Below are positions 54,406 to 64,000 of a stretch of DNA of 64,000 nt, in pieces. The DNA is from Chrysopilus asiliformis (taxonomy: Eukaryota > Arthropoda > Insecta > Diptera > Rhagionidae). Every line of letters begins with the position of its first letter. The first letter of the stretch is position 1. The notes under the pieces were generated by a model. It was given only the letters and a program-made list of their open reading frames with translations. It was not told where the DNA came from and did no database searches. The position numbers were made by a program, and so were the translations under genes. The stretch is from the NCBI GenBank assembly GCA_964034945.1, contig OZ035962.1:95604284-95668283 (forward strand). The letters run 5' to 3'.

Positions 54406-54972
54406 ACATAACAAAAGCTATAATTGCCAATCTGGCAATCATTGGAGACCCGTATGGTGATATTCGTATCAAAATTCGAACAGTTATACCAAAATTCCAC
54501 TTTGAAGTCAAACTTTCCAATAAGATTTTTTTGAAATTTATTCCAATCGGATTTTGATGTATGGGAGTTTTATGTAGAATCATATCCTAAATAACTTTTG
54601 TTCTTGGACTTTTTTGATAAGATGCACCGTTTTTGAGATATTCACAAAAAACGATTTCGTTCGTATGGGGGGTACCCCCCCTAATGGTCCATTTTTGCCG
54701 ATTAACGAACTTAGCCTCGCATTTTACGAAAAACGGATCTGTGCAAACTTTCAAGTTTCTAGCTCAATCCGTGCGCCTGCAATCCGCGCCACAGACAGAC
54801 AGACAGACAGACGGACGGACAGACGGACGGACATGCAAAAATTAAATATTTTTATCATTCTAAACACACTGGTGTAATTCATTTTTTTGTGCGATGACGG
54901 GATCTTTGCGTTACAAACGGTAAGGCAAAGTTAATATAGGGATCCTTTGGTTTCACCATACGGGTATAAAAA
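54406..54972 (+). mobile_element. DINE-1/INE-1-like Helentron derivative, copy 3
   Basis: Nearly collinear with copy 2, with a shorter GACA/GACG tract (about 54791-54832). The same hairpin end and ACCATACGGGTATAAAAA terminus are present. Confidence 0.78.
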
Positions 54973-56879
54973 ACGTTAAAATAACGGAATGAAAAAAAAA
55001 TCGGTAACGATACAAAGTTTGAACTTCGTTACATAACGAAATGTGTAACGTTACGATTTTTTTCTTCGTTTTTCATCCCTGATTTCAATGAATCAAAATT
55101 TAAAATTTTTTTCGAAATTTTTTGTAAATACGTTTTAGAAAAATCGTAGTTTTCTTTTGAAAAAGTAACTGTAGCTATAACGAATACTTCCCATACCATT
55201 TTCTTTTTGAAAAAATACCTTTTTTGAAATTTTTTCGAAACCTATGTGCTTTTGAGAACAAATGAACATAACAAAATTTAAAGGGTATACCATTTTCTAC
55301 ATTTTTTGCTTTAACGGTTTTTTTGTATCTCTAACGGTTCTCAAGATATCTGCAAGAAATTCAGTTTTTTGAAAATCTCTCGAAAACTATGCACTTTTAT
55401 GAGAAAATGCATATAACCAAAGTTATTAGGAAATAAAATTTTCTACATTTTTTCCTTTAACGGTTTTATGCATCTTTAACGGTGCTTGAGATATTTGAAA
55501 AAGAATAATTTTTTTGTACATATTTTTTCCAAAACTAAATATTGCAGAGGAAAGTTTGGTGTTGATCACCACAACTGATATTTTAACTTAGCATTGTATT
55601 TTTTTAAGTACCAAAATTTAAGTTAGAACTTCATATAACGTTTACAAGATAGATTGTTTATTGCGGAAACATTCTACATTTCGATTTATTCACTATTGCA
55701 GCATTTGGAATTTTTGTAATTACTTTAATATTACATATAATCACTGAAGCATTTATTTTTAGTGTTGCACATATATTAACATTTTCTGTAGCTATGAAAA
55801 TTATTTCCAAAGTCAAAATTTTACCGAACACTTCACTGAATTGTATTTCATAAATAATAATGAAGTCTTTTAATAGTAGAAGAAATAACCATGAATATTC
55901 ACCGCGAATTTTTTTATGCACACGATTTAAGGGTTTTCGTGTTTAAAACGTCTTCGAAATCAAAAATGTATAAAAAATGTTTTTAATCCTTTATCACTTG
56001 TTATTAAAATAACTCTGAGACTTTTATTATAATTGTTTTAGTTTCAAAAAAGTCTTCAGTGTTTGAAATTTTTTACAGGCAGTACTCGTAGTTCGACTTG
56101 TATCGCCTTGTGGTCAATCGTCGACTGTGCGGATTATCACAATTTTAACTTGTAATGAAAAATCTTGAAAGGAAATCACTTTGCTTAACATTTGATTCGA
56201 TTTACAGAATCGAAGCATAAATAACCATCAAACTGTAAAGATTTAACTGAAAAAGCTGAACCGAAACTGAATACTTGTTGAAAACATTGAAACTGAATGC
56301 ACACCGCAAGAAATCAACTAAGATTACCAATTTCAAAAAAAAAAAATGAAAATGCTGATGAAAATGTTGGAAAATCGCGGCTCAAGAGCTAGACGATAAA
56401 TGATGTTTTGATGGATATTTCACCTGAGGAATAGTCTTAAATGAATTTTACTGTTTGTGATGATGTTACTCGAACCGTTGATAACAGCAAAAAACGTAGA
56501 GACCCCATAATGTTAAGATGGATGGGATTCAGCATAATGTAACGTGACCACGTGCTGGAACTGCGCAAGGTGAATCGGAATAAAAGTGCAGAATAATTGC
56601 AATTGAATGAATATTTGTATACGTGCAAATAGTTCTTCAGAAATTTTCTTGCATTTCACAGAAGCCGTTAAAGAAAGTTTTACAATTACCAACGAATTCG
56701 AAATTGAAAATATTTCAATGGTTTTTATAACTCAATTGAAGTATAAGATATTCATTTCTTAATGTGAATATTTCATCAATTGACGAGTGCTTTTCTCTCA
56801 AAATTCTTTAAATAACGTAAAAATACAGTATTTGTGCCATGCTACCTTGAGTTGGAACGATAGAACTAAATATTTAATA
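54973..56879. other. Upstream flank, no gene seen
   Basis: AT-rich. The block TTTAACGGTTTTTTTGTATCTCTAACG and its variant recur at about 140-bp spacing (55300-55500), suggesting an old repeat. Confidence 0.35.
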
Positions 56880-57044
56880 TCTTGCCAAAAAGGATTTTAC
56901 TTTCTTCTGCTATAGAGGGAAAGTATTGTATTCAAGACGGAGACCGACTCGAAAACGGGGGCAGATAGAAACTTTCTGATCCGTACGAAATCGGTTTCAG
57001 GCAAAATTATGCGAATGTCCAAGCATTTGTCTGTCGGGCTCTCC
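56880..57044 (+). repeat. Left half of a repeat split by the hAT-like element
   Basis: GAGACCGACTCGAAAACGGG and CGGTTTCAGGCAAAATTATG run up to the hAT duplication. The sequence after it (60212 onward, TATCTTAAATAACTCGAGAA) reads as the continuation. Confidence 0.45.
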
Positions 57045-57431
57045 GTTTAAAGCAGTGGTTCCCAAACTTTTCAGAGGTCTGCACTCCTTGAAATCTCAAG
57101 CCACGTTCTCGCACCCCGTTGAACAAAATTTCAGGAACTTATAATTACATACATACATTATTACTTAAAATATACCATATGTTCTAGTAGTGGTTAATTT
57201 TTTATTGTCTATATTGTCGCTGCATGTTACTATAATCATGTTTTTTTATACCGACAGGCTCGTAGTGAGCCCGGACTGGAAGAAAATTTGAAGAAATTTG
57301 TTTATTTTGTAATTGCAAACTCTAAACATTAAATAATGAATAGTATTACAAGGAAGCGACGATATTTTCATCTATGACTGAAAAGAAAAATCGAATAGAA
57401 ATACCATTTTTGTTCTGAATATTTCCAAATA

Positions 57432-58780
57432 CACTCATACCTCGCTATACGGCCGCTCTTTATACGGCTTTTCGCTATAACGGCCTTCTTTAATTATGGC
57501 ACTTTTTCGATTTACGGCCCAAAATGTTTCGTTATACGGCCCAAAAAAAATTGCGAAAAAAAACAAAAGCTATAATTGCCAATCTGGCAATTATTGAACA
57601 CCCGTATGGTGATTTAAGTGAACGGCGGTTCATTTTCGTCATCAGATTAGAACCGATTTAAATATTTTGAATTATGTTTTTTATTATGTATATGGACATG
57701 TGCATATGAATTTTTTTTAAGTTATCTTTTTATGTACATATGATTTTTTTTGTTATTGAAGTCATCCTTATATTACTTGTTATGTATTTTTATTTTGTAT
57801 GTAAGTTTTTTTAAATGAAAAAAAAGAAACAAAAATGCATTTTAAACTAAAAACTACGTTATTTAAAAGAAATTAGAACGGATCCTATTGAATTTGTATG
57901 GGTTTGTATGAAAATAATTGATTCGTTATACGACTTTTCGCTTTACGGCCAACTTTCTCGGAACGTATCTACACTCTAGAAAATTTTATTGTAATTTTAC
58001 CCCTATTATCGTAGGAAACCATTTTCCTACGATAATAGGGGTAAAATTACACCGAGTCGTAATGGCTTAAAAGCTATGCATTTTTACTCATTTTGTGGCG
58101 TACAAAAGCCTCTTTTACGGGGGAACTTTAAGCTAAATAAGAAGTAAAAGTACAATACGGGTGTAATTTTACGACATGGATGTTTAAAATTACCACATTT
58201 TTGTTGTAATTTTCCTCCTATTTGGTAGCAAAACCGCGTCTTAAAGGTGTAATTTTACGACATTTTTTGTTTAAAATTACACCGAAAATGGTATTAGAAT
58301 TTCTCGGCTTATACGGTCTGCAAAAACAAAAATATTATATTATTTTTGCGGATGTTTTCACATCCAAATTTCCCGGGCATGTCTGCCATGTGGCAGGCGC
58401 CACACAGGATTTTGGTAGAGTAAAACTCGATTCGAGTATTTATACTCCGATGCCACAAACCTTATGCGAATTATAAGGTTAAGGTTAAATTGTCCGTAGA
58501 ATAATGCAAAAATACCCTGCGAGCGTGTTTTTACACCAAAATGAGAGTAAAAATACGAATATTGGTCGAAATTTTACGCAACGTTTAAAATTACCCTATT
58601 TCTAGTGTAAGATTAATGTTTTTTGGGTGATTTTACAACTTAAATGGTGTGCGAGCTAAATTCTGATTTTTTTTCGAAATTTTACGACGTTTTTGCAAAT
58701 TTACCCCGTTTTTACCCCATTTTTCGGTTTAAATTCAAATTCATTTTCTACAGTGTAGGCCGTAAAGCGAGGTATGAGTG
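57432..58780. mobile_element. Pogo-like MITE copy 2, interrupted by another element
   Basis: Same family and TIRs as the copy at 19312-19890, flanked by TA (57430-57431 and 58781-58782). It is split at 57972-58755 by a TA-flanked insertion. Removing the insertion leaves about 565 bp collinear with copy 1. Confidence 0.85.
57972..58755. mobile_element. TA-inserted element with CACTSTAGAAAAT termini
   Basis: It starts CACTCTAGAAAAT and ends ATTTTCTACAGTG, flanked by TA. The insertion is proven by the uninterrupted TATCTAGGCC in the paralogous MITE at 19861. Inside, the 10-mer GTAATTTTAC and its complement recur many times. Positions 57998-58055 form a near-perfect hairpin with about 28-bp arms. 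No coding capacity is evident. Confidence 0.8.
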
Positions 58781-58862
58781 TATTTAACAAAACTGAAATT
58801 TGAAATTACGCGAAAAAGTCGCAGAAAAACACGTCGTAGACGAAAATTTTTATCTGTCCAGA

Positions 58863-59031
58863 AGTGGTATTCCGTAACTTGATTCAAGCGTTTGTTTCGA
58901 GTTAGAAGAAAAAGTGGTATTTGCTATCTCGGTTTCTCTCTGTCATTTATTTCGGTCGAAACAGAGACAGCGAATACTTCTTGTTCTTCTAACTCGAAAC
59001 AAACGCTTGAAACAAGTTACGGAATATCACT
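58863..59031. repeat. Foldback repeat
   Basis: AGTGGTATTCCGTAACTTG at the left is matched by its inverse at the right, with arms of about 50-70 bp including CGTTTGTTTCGAGTTAGAAG. It directly abuts the next inverted-repeat element. Confidence 0.75.
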
Positions 59032-59999
59032 CCAGCAGTAGGATTCTTGGCACTTATAACGATGTAGTTATCCATAGCGATGTCGTTATCCATAAATACG
59101 AATAAGAGCTTTTACGGTTGTGGTAGTGATATAAAATGGCGTTGTATTTGTTTCTCGCTGTCAACTTTCCAATAAAATTACCCTCGACTATGACTCTGGC
59201 AATGCTGAGCCTTCCAATACGAATTTTCATAACGACTGCTCTCGTACCAGTCGATAAACACTAATGTTTGAGTTTCGTCCACTTAAGAATGTTATTTAAT
59301 TGTTGCATTTCCCTTTTACTTAAAAAAACTAAATTAAATTCGCCTTTACCTTGTGATCAAGTTGAAATTTTCAAACCGCTGATGAAAAAAAATCTTTCAC
59401 GCACAGCGAAATGAAAATTACTCTTGCTTGCGGAGGCCAACAGCGGAAACCGGTTGTAGTGCGGAAAGAGGAAGGGAAACACATGTTGGCAGCAAGAAAG
59501 TGCAATGAAATTGAATTCAATCGAAATTGCTTACAGCAAGAAAAAATCTTTTGTATTTAACCTCAACATTTGTGTTTATTTCTGTGACATTTTTTTGTTG
59601 TGATTGTTAAAATTTTTTCCCAAAAACGTAAAACCTTTTCATTTGACTAATCCGGGGAAATTCTAAAACGATTTTCGGAGACTTTTCTATGTTGTTTTTT
59701 GTCAAAGGAAAAGTGTGCGGAAATCCATCTAGAATTGCATAAAAAACTGCCGGCTGGCCGCCCGACTTATATAAATACTTTTCACAGCTAAATATTACCC
59801 TTTTTCGAAAGAAAATTGTTATTTGTTTACTTTTCAAAATATGTCGAATTTAAAACAAATTTTAAATTTGCCGCTACTGTCAAGATTGTATTTAAATTTT
59901 CGCCGTCAGAGGGAAAATTAACCACCTGTGCACAATAATACCCTTAGCGATCTTTCCAGATCGTTATTTATCGATTTTTGCCAAGAATCCTACTGCTGG
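59032..59999. mobile_element. Inverted-repeat element with CCAGCAGTAGG termini
   Basis: CCAGCAGTAGGATTCTTGGC at 59032 is repeated inverted at 59980-59999. The 968-bp interior has no convincing coding region. I saw no target duplication, perhaps because it lies flush against the neighbouring foldback. Confidence 0.65.
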
Positions 60000-61089
60000 T
60001 CTACTGCATCTTAAAATTGAAAGCTAAATTACTTTATTACACTGAATTCAATTTGAGAATTGAGTAAGGAAATCAAATTCAAGTCTAGTTTAGGTGAAGC
60101 TACTACTTTATCTCACAAATAAAAAAAACCCTCTCGCACCCCCAAAAATTTCTTTGCAGGAACTCCAGTTTGGGGTGCAGGAACTCCAGTTTGGGAACTT
60201 CTGGTTTAACGTATCTTAAATAACTCGAGAACGCCTAGCGACCTGATATTTTTTTTGTAAATGAGTGTTACGAGAATTGTGATTTTCTATCAACTTTTGG
60301 AAAAGTAAGGGTAGCTATAACGGGTACCTCCATACCTCCAGATTTTTTTTGTTGAAAAAATACCGCTTTCTTGTAAATCTTGTAAATCGGGCAAAAATAA
60401 GGATGCTACATTTATGTAAGTTGTTCTTTATAAATAAATAAATAATAAATTTCCATCATGACAGGCTAACAGACAGAAATACATACTCCAATCGAACCGG
60501 TATTGCTCCGGAAGTGTTTTTCAGGCAAAATTAAGAAATTTCAAGACCTCGTCTTAATTTTGATAAATTTCTCCTTGAGCTAGCATTTTTGCCACGCTAA
60601 AATTAAGTAATACACCTACTTTCTGTTTGCGTATTGTGTATGTATTTTAATTATTGTTGACAATTTGCTTTTCAGTTAAACAAACTTTAGACCAAGCTAG
60701 GTATGTCTTTTAAAATGATAACAGCGTAAACTTTTTAAACAAGCGTCAATTTGTTTATGAGTACGTGTTCAGTTGATTAATTTTTCAAAATCAGCCGTAT
60801 TTGTTTAAATGTCGAACTTTTTTGAACATTATTTATTTTATCTGTTTCTCAAATTATTTTTTTCCTTAATTATTGATTTTTTAAATGTTGTTATTTTTGG
60901 GTTTTGTAAACATAAACACACAGAAATATAAAATCAAATTAATGTAGCTGTAATATTAGAGATTTTTATTTTCCTTGGAATGCTTTAGGGAATTTCCACA
61001 AATTTTGGAAGAAGTATGTCTACGTGATAGTACTAAACTCTATAGAAAAAATCATGAAAAAGCATAACGAAGAAAGGAAAGCGGGGTTT

Positions 61090-61135
61090 GAAAGGCCGAA
61101 AATTAGCGTGACGTATTTTACGGACAGCCCCTTAG
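61090..61135. repeat. GGGGCTGTCC-type MITE end fragment
   Basis: CCGAAAATTAGCGTGACGTA followed by TTTTACGGACAGCCCC is the inverted terminus of the same family as 9544. Confidence 0.55.
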
Positions 61136-61280
61136 GTATACCACTAACTTAAAGTTAATTGTCCTTCTAAATTACTGAAGTAAGTTATTATAGCACGAGT
61201 AATATTTCAGAGTAAATTAAACTCACCGCTTTTTTCGGTATGACTCATGTTATTTCTCAACATAGGGCGACATATTTCGT

Positions 61281-61680
61281 CTAATGATTCAATTTTTTGA
61301 TAACCTGCGAATAATACGATTTTTCGAAGCACTCAAAATAGGCCTTGGAATTAGCGATGACCTCCTTGTTCCACCCAAATCTACTACCGAGTAATTTTTT
61401 CAAGTTTGGAAATAAATAATAGTCGAAGGGAGCCAAATCTGGAGAATATGGTGGGTAAGGAACGAATTCGTAGTACAGTTCATGAAATTTTGCCATTGCG
61501 ACTGCGGACTTGTCCGCCGGCCGGTGCGTTGTCCTGGTGGAAAAGCACTTTTTTCTTGCAGCCGCTTTCGCTTCAAATCGGCGTCGACCCAATCCAATCG
61601 CTCTGCATAAAATACGCCGGTCTTTTCAAGGTAATCGATGTGAATAACAGTGCGGATCCCAAAAAACCGCATAAAATATA
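61281..61680 (-). pseudogene. Mariner transposase fragment, frameshifted
   Basis: The C-terminal half of a mariner transposase is spread over three - strand frames. FGIRTVIHIDYLEKTGV leads to a KKVLFHQDNAPA block in a second frame, then a third frame with KFHELYYEFVPYPPYSPDLA, PFDYYLFPNLKKLL and NKEVIANSKAYFE. Two of the three catalytic Asp positions (HQDN and the D of PFDYYLF) are recognisable; the first is missing with the 5' half. I could not find TIRs. Confidence 0.85.
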
Positions 61681-61852
61681 ATTACAAATATTGGAATAGT
61701 ATTTTTATACTCTATATCAGTGCTGCCCAACCAAGCGATCGCGATCTACCAGTCGATCTCGACACGAATTTGGGTCAATCTTCTACTACAGACTGAAAAT
61801 GTTAAAAAAAAATCGAATCGAACCAATCATTCGACACAAAAATTACCTACAT

Positions 61853-62060
61853 TAGGTTGTTAGGGATGACAAAAGATTTTGATTTTCGCATGTCTGTCCA
61901 TCTGTTTGTCCGTCTTTCGGTCCGTGAACACCATAACTTTTGAAAGGATTGAGCTAGAGACTTGAAACTTTGTACAGTCTCTCGTAGATGACTTGGCTGA
62001 AATCTTGAATGGACAAAATTGGACCATTTCTTCCCCCTCATCAATATAAATTGGATACTT
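61853..62060 (-). repeat. GTCY-type interspersed element, fragment
   Basis: The inverse orientation: GCATGTCTGTCCATCTGTTT, TCGGTCCGTGAACACCATAA, GATTGAGCTAGAGACTTGAA. Confidence 0.65.
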
Positions 62061-62224
62061 TTTGTCTATTTCTTCGACAACAGTGCTTAGTATCGACAAA
62101 TTTACAAAGACAAAATGTGTTTAGAATATGATTGTAGATAACTGTTCCATATTTCAAAAATCAATCGTATCACAGAAATTCTCCTTAAGGAGGGTAGAGG
62201 GCTGGTATTTTAAAACATTGATTC

Positions 62225-62445
62225 TTACCATGAAGCCGTTAGGAAGCTGAGAAATGTCACTCGGGGGTTTTCGAAATCGCTGATCACAAATATGGGGTTG
62301 AATTTCCAAATTCGAAATGGAAATAACTGCAAGGACAACTGCTTTTATTCAAAGGTTTTAAGTTATTTCTATTTTTTTTGAATCAACAAAATGTATGCAA
62401 AGAAACTTAAACCCGGCAACGGCGGGTATGCAACCTAGTTAGGTG
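62225..62445 (-). repeat. Reverse fragment of the ACCCGTCGTTGCCGGG family
   Basis: It ends AACCCGGCAACGGCGGGTAT on the + strand and contains CGAAATCGCTGATCACAAAT, matching 43540-44067 and the stretch 7180-7310. Confidence 0.5.
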
Positions 62446-63811
62446 TATGGCTTTGGTCCAACGATTCTTTTGTAGCAAAACAATTTATCATAACCTTAAT
62501 ACGATTTTTTTTCTTGCAGAACAATTAACCTACGAAAAATGTTCATATATCATGCTAATGAGCATTCTGTGAGCATTCAAGATCAAACAACCACTTGAGA
62601 TAAGCTTTACGAGTATATATCCCTTTATAAACTAAGAAATTTTTTGTATGACAAAAGTGGTTTCTCTACGGAAAAAACTATGGAAAAATCAGTGAAAATT
62701 TTTAGTGGTCGTGTAGAGAGTTTTAAAAAAAACTGCTAAATACATGATATGCGTGACCTCACGACAAAAAGATTATTTTCGACGATAAACTTATTATAGA
62801 GTCTGTAAAAAGTATTCATTCACTAGTCAAATTAAGTCGTTCCTCTTTTGTTAAATTAATTAGACGAACGTCCTGTTTGTACTCGTATTTGATTTTTTTA
62901 ATAGTAGCACCTATATTATGACCCAAATTCTTAAAATATCGTACCCTAATAAAAATATCCGTAGCGTTGGTAAATTAAATATTTTCCTTCAATTCAGCAA
63001 ATTTTGAAAATTCCTAGAGCACTTTTACTAGAAATTTTCCGCAATTTTTCTAAATATAGCTATAGAACTACTTTAACCGCAAAGGTAATACTTTGGTCAT
63101 GGTTTAAATGGTAGTGAAATTGCATTGTGATTATCTGATGTCTATCATTATAATTAAAATTTTTCTGATTTTTCCTACTCGTATCTAACCAAGTAAACCA
63201 CAATTATTGCAGGTATTCGTCTTATGTTATTCTTATGCAGAGGAAAATTTATCATTTCTCTAGGTTTAGGCATTCGATTTTTCTTCTTTGACATTGTAGT
63301 TAACAAATCGTTGACTTAACTAAGTGGAACGATGAGCCGCAATTCGGAAAATTGCGTCGTTTATGTTTGTAGAAAAGTGAAATGCGAATATTGTCAAATA
63401 ACTTTTCCTGAATTGATAGAGAAATATTCCAATTTTTTACGTCTTGGTTCGGTGAATGAAATGAAGAAATGATTCAATTTTTACGCTTCTGGAAATCAAA
63501 ATTTTGAGCCTAACTTTTCAGGTAAATGCATAAATCAACCTCTTTTTTTCAGAATACAGAAACTTTTAAATTGCAACACGTGTTTGTAAATCTTTATTAT
63601 TTTTTTTATTAGAATGCTTCCAAGTTTTTCCTTTTCCTGTAATGACTTAACAAAAGACATAGAAGGTATTGTGATTTGAACTGCAGCTTTTTTTTAGGAA
63701 TTTGAATCAATTGCTAAAAGAAAAAAAGTGTTTTGAAGGTGATTTCATATATCAAAATTAAATTAGATCACTCCATAACACATGTAGAAAAAAATAGTAA
63801 ATCTAACAATT
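62446..63811. other. Window end, no gene seen
   Basis: AT-rich sequence without recognised exons or element ends. Confidence 0.4.
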
Positions 63812-63995
63812 TTATAATGGAAAGCACGGTTATAACTAAAATCGATAATTTCAATTACAAAAATAGTCAAAATTGACTATTTTTTATAATAAATTTTACT
63901 ACTTATAGTAAAATTTGCTATTTTGTGGTTAAATTGACTATTTTTGTAATTGAAATTAATTGTTTTAGTGATAGTCCCAATGCCCCATTATAAAG
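63812..63995. repeat. AT-rich foldback at window end
   Basis: The left TTATAATGG...CAATTACAAAAATAGTCAA pairs with an inverted copy ending CCATTATAAAG. The centre contains GACTATTTTTTATAATAAAT. Non-coding. Confidence 0.65.
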
Positions 63996-64000
63996 TAGTT

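Larger units (their letters stand above)
57053..60203. mobile_element. hAT-like element carrying nested insertions
   Basis: The left end is CAGTGGTTCCCAAACTTTTC and the right end is CAGTTTGGGAACTTCTG. The flanking 8-bp duplications are GTTTAAAG (57045-57052) and GTTTAACG (60204-60211), one mismatch. CAGTGGTTCCCAAAC termini with 8-bp duplications are typical of hAT elements. Only about 650 bp belong to the hAT itself (57053-57429, 58783-58862, 60000-60203); the rest is later insertions. No transposase is visible. Confidence 0.78.

Noticed and set aside
58222..58476. 84-codon ORF
   Set aside because: It lies within the TA-inserted element, spans its repeated motifs, and shows no domain.
58858..60004. 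A 5-bp duplication around the foldback pair 58858-59999
   Set aside because: The flanks TCTGT and TCTAC only share three bases, so no target duplication can be claimed.
1..64000. CRISPR array, bacterial operon or viral gene cluster
   Set aside because: Spliced eukaryotic genes, no spaced direct-repeat arrays of CRISPR type, and no viral structural or polymerase genes beyond the non-LTR element.

Overview
This is a stretch of an AT-rich insect nuclear genome, most likely a fly or midge (Diptera). It shows spliced genes with GT-AG introns, insect-type proteins (an EHBP1 orthologue and a stum orthologue), a Jockey-clade retrotransposon and DINE-1/INE-1-like elements carrying GTCY (GACA/GACG) microsatellites. 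There is no prokaryotic gene organisation. I cannot fix the species; a nematoceran is a guess.

Two large genes converge. On the + strand, twelve exons (4754-26020) encode EHBP1, an endocytic and Rab-effector adaptor with NT-C2, CH and bMERB domains and a C-terminal CaaX box; its first exon or exons lie left of the window. On the - strand, eight exons (52695 down to 34205) encode a complete 1672-residue stum protein with the SPEC3 membrane domain at its C terminus; stum is a mechanosensory-neuron gene in Drosophila. All exon phases in both models join without a break. Between the two 3' ends lies a compact single-exon gene on the - strand (30001-30339) for a secreted 112-residue collagen-like protein.

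Most of the rest is transposable-element debris in introns and flanks. The 10.9-kb EHBP1 intron (4962-15868) holds a Jockey element with both ORFs intact, two DINE-1-like Helentron derivatives, a foldback element and a possible CUB-like coding relic. The 12-kb stum intron (36556-48648) holds minisatellites, pogo-like and foldback MITEs, GTCY elements and an hAT deletion derivative with a perfect 8-bp target duplication. The intergenic span 26021-34204 holds several inverted-repeat elements, a PIF/Harbinger derivative with TTA duplications and a piggyBac-like MITE. Upstream of stum (52768-64000) is a nested stack: an hAT-like element with an 8-bp duplication contains a pogo-like MITE, which itself contains a third TA-flanked element. 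A second copy of the pogo-like MITE at 19312-19890 preserves the empty insertion site.

I saw no tRNA, rRNA, CRISPR or bacterial insertion sequence. No single undescribed system is proved here. The strongest candidates for something new are the miniature collagen gene, an in-frame 222-nt alternative extension of an EHBP1 exon, and several element families with clean termini.
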